Assembly (NCBI RefSeq): GCF_047249845.1
Contig: NZ_JBKTWO010000001.1
Coordinates: 62,001-126,000 of the forward strand
Reading direction: 5' to 3'
DNA: 64,000 nt
Origin: Thomasclavelia sp047249845
GTDB lineage: Bacteria; Bacillota_I; Bacilli_A; Erysipelotrichales; Coprobacillaceae
Shown here: positions 59,251 through 64,000 of the stretch, piece by piece
Layout of the letters: each line of letters starts with the position of its first letter
Numbering within the stretch: position 1 is the stretch's first letter
Position numbers and translations under genes: made by a program
Notes under the pieces: generated by a model
What the model was told of the DNA's origin: nothing
Database searches by the model: none
The model's input: only the letters and a program-made list of their open reading frames with translations

Positions 59251-59751
59251 ATGAAAAAACTTGTTTTTATAATCATTTGTATACTGCTGACGGGCTGTTC
59301 TAATAAAGATATCGTTGATGACAAGGGTAATAAATTATATGAGCAGTATCTTGAATATGAAAAAAGACTGGCTAAGCAGCAAGATTATCAAGAAGGTAAT
59401 GATGAATTTATGATCAGGCTTGTTGTTAATAAGATAGATGATAATAATAATCGGTATGATATTATCATTGACAATCCCAAGATTAATATGTATCATTTAC
59501 AAGCAATTGCTAAAGTTAGACAGGATGAAAGTGAAAGTCTTCCTAATTTAGGAATCTTAGAAAATGATGTTTTTTCACTTATACCAAATCTTGTTGACAA
59601 AGAAAATGGAATTTATAAAGGCGTAAATTTATCAGGGATCACAAAAGAAAATAAGTTTGATGTTTTAATATATCTAACATTTTATAGTGATAAAGAGTGT
59701 AAAGAAAAAGAAGAAAGGTATATAAAATTATATGGTGATGCGACTAGATAA
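59251..59751 (+). CDS. Small putative lipoprotein
   Basis: 166 residues from the ATG at 59251 (GGTGAT 5 bases upstream); ATG 59245 would add two residues. The signal peptide MKKLVFIIICILLTGC has its lipobox Cys16. The frame is open much further upstream, but that part overlaps the DUF1540 gene in another frame and is not coding. The mature region has no family I recognise; it contains strand-like stretches (FMIRLVVNKIDDNNNRYDIII, split as FMIRLVVNKI and NNRYDIIIDNP). Its end overlaps rsuA by 20 bp, so the two are coupled. Confidence 0.8.
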   Translation: MKKLVFIIICILLTGCSNKDIVDDKGNKLYEQYLEYEKRLAKQQDYQEGNDEFMIRLVVNKIDDNNNRYDIIIDNPKINMYHLQAIAKVRQDESESLPNLGILENDVFSLIPNLVDKENGIYKGVNLSGITKENKFDVLIYLTFYSDKECKEKEERYIKLYGDATR

Positions 59752-60451
59752 GTTACTTGCAAATTATGGGATTGGAACACGAAAAGAAGTTAAGTCTTAT
59801 ATTAGAAAAGGATTTGTTGAAGTAAATGGAGTAGTAATTAAAAAGGATGATAGTAAAGTTGATTATCAAAAAGATACTATTACTTTTGATGGTGAAATTA
59901 TAGAATATCGTCCTTATGTATATTTAATGCTTAATAAACCACAAGGGTATGTTAGTGCAACTAAAGATAATGTTCATCCTACTGTTATTGATTTGATTAT
60001 CGGTTATGAAAATTACGATTTATTTCCAGTAGGAAGACTTGATATAGATACCGAAGGGTTGCTTTTAATAACTAATGATGGTGATTTTTCGCATAAGTTA
60101 ATGGCACCTAGTAGAAATCATGCTAAACTTTATTTTGCTGAAGTTGAAGGTATTATGGATGAAAAAGACGTGGACACTTTTAAAAAGGGGATTGTTTTAG
60201 ATACTGGTTATCAATGTAAAAGTGCCAAATTGAATATAATTGAAGTGGGTAATAATTGTTGTAGAGTGGAAATAGAAGTTTTTGAAGGAAAATTTCATCA
60301 GGTTAAGAAAATGGTCGAAGCTTGTGGGAAGCGGGTTACTTTTTTAAAGCGTTTAAAAATTAAAAATTTATCATTGGATCGTAGTTTAGAACTTGGTGAT
60401 TTTCGTGAACTTACAGATAAGGAATTAGTCGACTTGATGAATGATTTATGA
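59732..60451 (+). CDS. rsuA: 16S rRNA pseudouridine synthase (RsuA family)
   Basis: 239 residues. An N-terminal S4 RNA-binding domain (MRLDKLLANYGIGTRKEVK, then GFVEVNGVVIKKDD) is followed by the RsuA/RluB-type catalytic domain with Asp104 in GRLDIDTEGLLLITNDGDF and FEGKFHQVKKM. RsuA makes pseudouridine at 16S position 516; an RluB-like 23S target cannot be excluded, but the length and S4 start fit RsuA. The ATG at 59732 is followed by an in-frame ATG at 59738, which matches family starts better; neither has a strong site, and coupling to the overlapping lipoprotein gene is likely. Confidence 0.92.
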   Translation: MVMRLDKLLANYGIGTRKEVKSYIRKGFVEVNGVVIKKDDSKVDYQKDTITFDGEIIEYRPYVYLMLNKPQGYVSATKDNVHPTVIDLIIGYENYDLFPVGRLDIDTEGLLLITNDGDFSHKLMAPSRNHAKLYFAEVEGIMDEKDVDTFKKGIVLDTGYQCKSAKLNIIEVGNNCCRVEIEVFEGKFHQVKKMVEACGKRVTFLKRLKIKNLSLDRSLELGDFRELTDKELVDLMNDL

Positions 60452-60483
60452 TAGAATATGCATATATGTAAAGGGGAGTAGTA

Positions 60484-61128
60484 ATGCGACTTAGAAATAA
60501 TCCAAAGGCTTATGAGATAATGAATGAAAATAGTGATTTTGTTGTAATTGAGCCTGAAAATTTTAAAAATAACTGGAAAGATATCTTTGGTAACGACCAA
60601 CCAATATATATTGAAATTGGAATGGGTAAAGGTGATTTTATTTATCAAAATGCCTGTAATTATCCAGATATCAACTTTATTGGAATAGAAAAATATCCAA
60701 GTGTACTAGCAGCTGCAATTAATAAAATTAATCAACAAGATAAAAAAGTAACAAATCTTAGATTAATACGTTATGATGCAATAGAATTAGAAAAAGTATT
60801 TAGTGAAAAAGAAGTTGATAAAATCTTTTTGAATTTTAGTGATCCATGGCCTAAAAGTCGTCATGCTAAAAGAAGATTGACTTCTAATAAATTTTTGGAT
60901 GTATACCGTAAAATATTAGTAGATAATGGAGTAATTGAATTTAAAACCGATAATCAAGGTTTATTTGAATATTCCTTAATATCTTTAAATCAGTATCCTA
61001 TGGATTTAGAGTATGTAAGTTTAAACTTACATAACAGTCCAGAAAATGAAACTAATATTATGACTGAATATGAACGTAAATTTTGTACGAAAGGACCAAT
61101 TTTTAAATTGGTGGCAAGGTATCGATAA
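60484..61128 (+). CDS. trmB: tRNA (guanine-46-N7)-methyltransferase TrmB
   Basis: 214 residues. The class I SAM fold shows IEIGMGKGDFI for SAM binding and the family-specific NFSDPWPKSRHAKRRLTS, then FKTDNQGLFEYS. It methylates G46 in the tRNA variable loop. AAAGGGGAG precedes the ATG at 60484, and an extended -10 (TGA-TAGAAT, 60449-60457) overlaps the rsuA stop. A thioredoxin-like gene begins 1 bp after the stop, the usual trmB-trx-ytpR neighbourhood. Confidence 0.97.
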   Translation: MRLRNNPKAYEIMNENSDFVVIEPENFKNNWKDIFGNDQPIYIEIGMGKGDFIYQNACNYPDINFIGIEKYPSVLAAAINKINQQDKKVTNLRLIRYDAIELEKVFSEKEVDKIFLNFSDPWPKSRHAKRRLTSNKFLDVYRKILVDNGVIEFKTDNQGLFEYSLISLNQYPMDLEYVSLNLHNSPENETNIMTEYERKFCTKGPIFKLVARYR

Positions 61129-61129
61129 G

Positions 61130-61450
61130 ATGGATAAATTAATAGAAATTAAGACTATTGAAGAATTTGACAAGATTCGCACTGGTAAAACGATTATAAT
61201 GTTTACAGCAGACTGGTGTCCTGATTGTATGTTTGTAAAACCTTTTATAGGTGATATTGTAAGTGCTAATCCTGAATTTAAGTTTTATCTAATAAATAGG
61301 GATAATTTATTAGATTTATGTAAAGATTTAGATATTTTAGGAATTCCTTCTTTTGTTGCTTATGAAGATAGTGAAGAAATAGGACGTTTTGTAAGTAAGT
61401 TACGTAAAACAAAAGAAGAGATTCAAACATTTATTGATAGTGTAAAATAA
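61130..61450 (+). CDS. Thioredoxin-family protein (CPDC active site)
   Basis: 106 residues from the ATG at 61130; the frame is open further upstream only because it overlaps trmB. The redox motif is WCPDC (Cys30, Cys33) and the cis-proline is in GIPSFVAY. CPDC is typical of the small YtpP-like thioredoxins next to ytpR in Bacilli. AAGG lies 10-13 bases upstream, inside trmB, and the 1-bp gap suggests coupling. Confidence 0.9.
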   Translation: MDKLIEIKTIEEFDKIRTGKTIIMFTADWCPDCMFVKPFIGDIVSANPEFKFYLINRDNLLDLCKDLDILGIPSFVAYEDSEEIGRFVSKLRKTKEEIQTFIDSVK

Positions 61451-61461
61451 GAGGTGTAGAG

Positions 61462-62061
61462 ATGATATTTCATGGATTTTATAATTATGATCACATTGGT
61501 GATATTATGTTAGCTAGATGTGGTGAAGGTAAAACATTTGATTATAATAAATATGATGATTTGGTTGTATTAAAAGATGAGAATGGTAATATAATTGGTT
61601 ATAATTTATTAAATGCAAGTAAACATCTAGGGAAGATCAACAATGGATTGATTGATTTTAATGAGCATCAAATTGAGACTTTTAATAAATTACTAGATAA
61701 AAATAATTTAGCTCCTGTAGTTATAGATAAAACACCGCGTTTTATCGTAGGTGAAATTATTTCTATGACTGAACATCCAGATTCTGATCATTTACATGTA
61801 TGTCAGGTTGATTTAAAGACGGAGCAAACTCAGATTGTATGTGGTGCTCCAAATGTTGATATTGGTCAGCGAGTAGTTGTTGCAACAGTTGGTGCAATTA
61901 TGCCAAGTGGTTTAATAATAAAACCATCAAAATTACGTAAAATAGATTCAAATGGAATGATTTGTTCAGCACGTGAATTAGGGTTACCTAACGCACCCCA
62001 AGTTCGAGGAATTTTGGTGTTAGATAAAGATAAGTATAATGTAGGGGATTCATTTTTCTAG
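61462..62061 (+). CDS. ytpR: YtpR-family tRNA-binding protein
   Basis: 199 residues. An N-terminal domain of ~90 residues of unknown role is followed by a C-terminal tRNA-binding OB domain (about 93-199), as in the N-terminus of PheT and in Trbp111: FIVGEIISMTEHPDSDHLHV, IVCGAPNVDIGQRVVVA and KLRKIDSNGMICSARELGL. Probably a free tRNA-binding or editing-associated factor; its exact role is not known. GAGGTG precedes the ATG. It follows the thioredoxin gene by 11 bp. Confidence 0.92.
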   Translation: MIFHGFYNYDHIGDIMLARCGEGKTFDYNKYDDLVVLKDENGNIIGYNLLNASKHLGKINNGLIDFNEHQIETFNKLLDKNNLAPVVIDKTPRFIVGEIISMTEHPDSDHLHVCQVDLKTEQTQIVCGAPNVDIGQRVVVATVGAIMPSGLIIKPSKLRKIDSNGMICSARELGLPNAPQVRGILVLDKDKYNVGDSFF

Positions 62062-62075
62062 AAAGGGTGATAAAT

Positions 62076-62759
62076 ATGTTTAGAAGCTTATTTAAAAAAC
62101 ATGAGCAGGATGATGACATTTTTGAAGTTGATCCAGTTGTTGAACAACGTCGTAAAGAAAAGTTTAGTACACCTTTAATTTATGATGAGGAATTTAAAGA
62201 AGAAGAGGCTAATGAGCCAGATGAAAAGGTGGAAAGTAAGCCTAAAGCTAAACCAAAGACTAGTGAAGTTAAAGCAGTAGTTGAGGAAAAACCAAAATCT
62301 GTTTATCAAATGAGTGAGGTTATTTCACCAATGCATGGCATTTCTAGACGAAAAGAGGCTGAAAAAGTTGAAAAGAGAAAAAAAGTTTCAAAACCTAAAA
62401 AGAAGAAAAATAGTGACCAGTTAGTGCCAGTAATAAGCCCTTATTTTGGTAATTATGAAGAAAAACCAGTAATTGAATCAGAAGCTAAGTTAACTTCTAT
62501 AAATGAAGAAAAAGAAGCTGAGAAATTAACAAAAGAAATTGAAAAATTACCTACTGTTGAAGAAAATCTTCGTAATATAGCTAAAATAGTTGAAGAAGAA
62601 AAGGATCAGTTAAAAATTATTGAAGAAAGAACTGGTGAATTTAAATTAGATTTTGGAACTAATGAAATTGAAAAACAGAATTCATTAATTGATGAAATTG
62701 ATGATGATATGTCATTAGATGAATTAATGAGTTTATATGAAAAGAAATTTAAGGATTAA
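62076..62759 (+). CDS. Unknown charged, low-complexity protein with paired VISP motifs
   Basis: 227 residues from the ATG at 62076 (AAAGGGTGA upstream; GTG 62067 is part of that site). It is very rich in Glu and Lys and is predicted to be mostly disordered or coiled. Two similar short motifs, VISPMHGI and VISPYFGN, are embedded in a basic region (KVEKRKKVSKPKKKKN) and look like repeated docking motifs. The C-terminus has DDDMSLDELMSLYEKKF-like IDDDMSLDELMSLYE, a possible helical interaction motif. It sits between ytpR and acpS, with 2 bp to acpS. No family recognised; a cell-division or envelope adaptor is one possibility. Confidence 0.8.
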   Translation: MFRSLFKKHEQDDDIFEVDPVVEQRRKEKFSTPLIYDEEFKEEEANEPDEKVESKPKAKPKTSEVKAVVEEKPKSVYQMSEVISPMHGISRRKEAEKVEKRKKVSKPKKKKNSDQLVPVISPYFGNYEEKPVIESEAKLTSINEEKEAEKLTKEIEKLPTVEENLRNIAKIVEEEKDQLKIIEERTGEFKLDFGTNEIEKQNSLIDEIDDDMSLDELMSLYEKKFKD

Positions 62760-62761
62760 AA

Positions 62762-63094
62762 ATGATTAAAGGAATTGGTTGTGATATAGTAGATTTAAGT
62801 CGCCTTGATACTAACAATGATATTTTAGCGTTAAAAATTTTAACTGTTCAAGAGTATGAAATTTATAAAAATAAAAAAACGTCTAAACAAAAACGAGAGT
62901 TTTTGGGAGGTCGTTTTGCTGGAAAAGAAGCTTTTTTTAAAGCAATTGGAATTGAAAAAGGATTAAATTCTTTCCAAGATATAGAAATATTAAATGATGT
63001 GAATGGTAAACCATATCTTAATTATCCTAAATCATTTATTTCGTTAGCGCATGAAAATAATTATGCTGTTGCTTATATAGTAATTGAAGTCTAA
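62762..63094 (+). CDS. acpS: Holo-[acyl-carrier-protein] synthase
   Basis: 110 residues. It transfers phosphopantetheine from CoA to ACP for fatty-acid synthesis. Mg-binding Asp8 is in GIGCDIVDLSRL and Glu56 in GRFAGKEAFFKAIG. GNGKPYLN-like VNGKPYLNYPKSFISLAHE is the usual C-terminal segment. It starts 2 bp after the upstream gene's stop, without a good ribosome binding site, so coupling is likely. It ends in a terminator that begins within its last codons. Confidence 0.96.
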   Translation: MIKGIGCDIVDLSRLDTNNDILALKILTVQEYEIYKNKKTSKQKREFLGGRFAGKEAFFKAIGIEKGLNSFQDIEILNDVNGKPYLNYPKSFISLAHENNYAVAYIVIEV

Positions 63095-63109
63095 ACGACT
63101 TCTTTTTTT
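63086..63109 (+). terminator. Intrinsic terminator after acpS
   Basis: GAAGTC pairs with GACTTC (6 bp, 5-nt loop), then TTTTTTT; it overlaps the last acpS codons. Confidence 0.8.
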
Positions 63110-63281
63110 GTTAATAAATTATAAATAAAATAATCAGTCAGTTAAGAAGTATATATTTGGGATTTTGTTATTGTGCTATCTATTTTTATATGTATAGATT
63201 TATTAGTAGTAATTATCAATACGGATAAAATTGCTTGTTTATATGAATAGCTGGATATGGACTAAAGATTTTTTCGCCATT

Positions 63282-63310
63282 TTTAAGTAGACATCATTGG
63301 ACTATTTAAA
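63282..63310 (+). repeat. Hairpin 1 of a related pair upstream of ssb
   Basis: TTTAAGTAG pairs with CTATTTAAA (9 bp, one G-T), loop 11 nt (ACATCATTGGA). Confidence 0.55.
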
Positions 63311-63340
63311 CATATTTGGGTGTTATTTAAACAAAAGTAG

Positions 63341-63379
63341 GAAAATAGTAGTCATCAGTGACTATTTTTAATTTTTTTA
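63341..63379 (+). terminator. Hairpin 2 with T-tract upstream of ssb (possible terminator)
   Basis: GTAGTCA pairs with TGACTAT (7 bp with one G-U, TCAG loop), followed by TTTTAATTTTTTT. Its sequence resembles hairpin 1. Confidence 0.5.
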
Positions 63380-63404
63380 AGTGATAATGACGAAAATGCC
63401 AAGC

Positions 63405-63433
63405 TTGCAAAAATGCTTTTTTATGCCTATAAT
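63405..63433 (+). promoter_or_regulatory. ssb promoter
   Basis: TTGCAA (63405-63410), 17-bp spacer, TATAAT (63428-63433). The leader is about 20 nt. Confidence 0.75.
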
Positions 63434-63458
63434 TGCTTTTGCAAAGGAGGGGATTAAG

Positions 63459-63794
63459 ATGTTAAATCAAGTAATGTTAGTGGGTCGTCTTGTAGATATT
63501 CCGGTGATGAAGACGACAAAAGGAGGTGTTAAAGTTGCTAATGCTACACTACAAATTGAACAAGGATTTAAAAATGGTTTAGGTGCTTACGAAAGTGACT
63601 ATGTTACAGTTTCGTTGTGGCGGGGGATCGCAGAAATGATTATCGAGACCGCAACACCTGGTAGTATGATGGCAATAAAAGGAAGATTGCATTCACGAAC
63701 TTTTGAATGTGGTGATTCTAAAGTAATTACCTCAATTGAAGTAATAGCAGAACATGTCTCATTACTCGATAAATATTTTAATCAAGATAAATAA
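63459..63794 (+). CDS. Short single-stranded DNA-binding protein (SsbB-like)
   Basis: 111 residues from the ATG at 63459, which has AAAGGAGGGG upstream. The OB fold is seen in NQVMLVGRLVDIPVMKTTKGG, split as NQVMLVGRLVDIP and VMKTTKGGVKVANATL, then VTVSLWRGIAEM and IKGRLHSRTFE. It ends soon after the OB fold (SLLDKYFNQDK) and lacks the flexible tail and the acidic DDDIPF-type tip that recruits partner proteins. That matches competence-type SsbB proteins or mobile-element SSBs; a fuller SsbA is expected beside rpsF/rpsR elsewhere. Its own consensus promoter suggests independent expression. Confidence 0.88.
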   Translation: MLNQVMLVGRLVDIPVMKTTKGGVKVANATLQIEQGFKNGLGAYESDYVTVSLWRGIAEMIIETATPGSMMAIKGRLHSRTFECGDSKVITSIEVIAEHVSLLDKYFNQDK

Positions 63795-63801
63795 ATATTA
63801 T

Positions 63802-63830
63802 TTGAGTTTACCCTATTAATTTGTTATAAT
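63802..63830 (+). promoter_or_regulatory. lepA promoter
   Basis: TTGAGT (63802-63807), 17-bp spacer, extended -10 TGT-TATAAT (63822-63830). Confidence 0.75.
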
Positions 63831-63855
63831 ATCATAACGAAAGTGGGTGATAAAA

Positions 63856-64000
63856 ATGGCTATTGATCAAAATAAAATAAGAAATTTTTCTATTATTGCG
63901 CATATCGATCATGGTAAAAGCACCCTGGCAGATCGTATTCTTCAAATGACTGGAGCTGTAGCTGATCGGGAAATGAAAGCTCAGTTGCTTGATAGTATGG
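63856..64000 (+). CDS. lepA: Elongation factor 4 (LepA), 5' end only
   Basis: The first 48 codons are visible, cut by the window end. IRNFSIIAHIDHGKSTLADRI is split as IRNFSIIAHIDHGKS and TLADRILQMTGAV; the G1 motif AHIDHGKST and the following QMTGAVADREM distinguish LepA from EF-G and BipA. LepA is a ribosome-associated GTPase affecting initiation and elongation. AAAGTGGGTGAT precedes the ATG. Confidence 0.95.
   Translation, partial: MAIDQNKIRNFSIIAHIDHGKSTLADRILQMTGAVADREMKAQLLDSM

Larger units (their letters stand above)
63110..63404. other. ~300-nt intergenic stretch between acpS and ssb with two related hairpins
   Basis: No credible coding sequence. Two similar hairpins lie at 63282-63310 and 63341-63370; the second is followed by a T-rich tract. 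The remaining bases are AT-rich without recognised signals. Confidence 0.6.

Overview
The window looks like chromosome from a low-GC, AT-rich Bacillota, most likely Erysipelotrichia (Thomasclavelia/Coprobacillus-like gut bacteria). The evidence is the classical Firmicute order of housekeeping genes, PolC-type replicase, TrmFO, RbgA, YlxM/Ffh/FtsY, GGAGG ribosome binding sites and many extended -10 (TGnTATAAT) promoters. The species assignment is inference. All genes I accept are on the + strand.

Region 1 (1-16,977) is a housekeeping block: smc (3' end), ftsY-ylxM-ffh, a lipoprotein, rpsP-khpA-rimM-trmD, rplS, lepB-rbgA-rnhB, dprA, topA, trmFO-xerC, rpsB-tsf. It covers protein targeting, ribosome assembly, tRNA modification and chromosome maintenance. 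Most units end in clear intrinsic terminators. rplS and rpsB have leaders that look autoregulatory.

Region 2 (about 16,978-41,318) splits the usual tsf-pyrH linkage with an accessory cassette. It holds a structured 600-nt non-coding stretch, a membrane-anchored TPR protein, a single 6,601-residue secreted, membrane-anchored repeat protein (LktA/filamentous-adhesin-like), and a LytTR response regulator with an AgrC-like histidine kinase. The TPR, giant-protein and regulator promoters each carry two CGTAA-like elements exactly 22 bp apart, at 35, 35 and 45 bp from the -10 box. This suggests that the LytTR regulator controls the whole cassette and itself. It is the best candidate for an undescribed system in the window.

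Region 3 (41,319-55,549) returns to housekeeping: pyrH-frr, uppS-cdsA-dxr-rseP, polC, rimP-nusA-ylxR-ylxQ-infB-rbfA. dxr is broken by one in-frame TAG, and the reading frame continues to the expected C-terminus.

Region 4 (55,550-64,000) mixes an orphan DUF4062 (TIR-like) protein, nagA and a LacX-type epimerase, two tiny genes (Cse60-like and DUF1540), a lipoprotein, rsuA, trmB, a thioredoxin-like gene, ytpR, an acidic/lysine-rich unknown, acpS, a short ssb and the start of lepA. No rRNA, tRNA, CRISPR array or transposase was seen.
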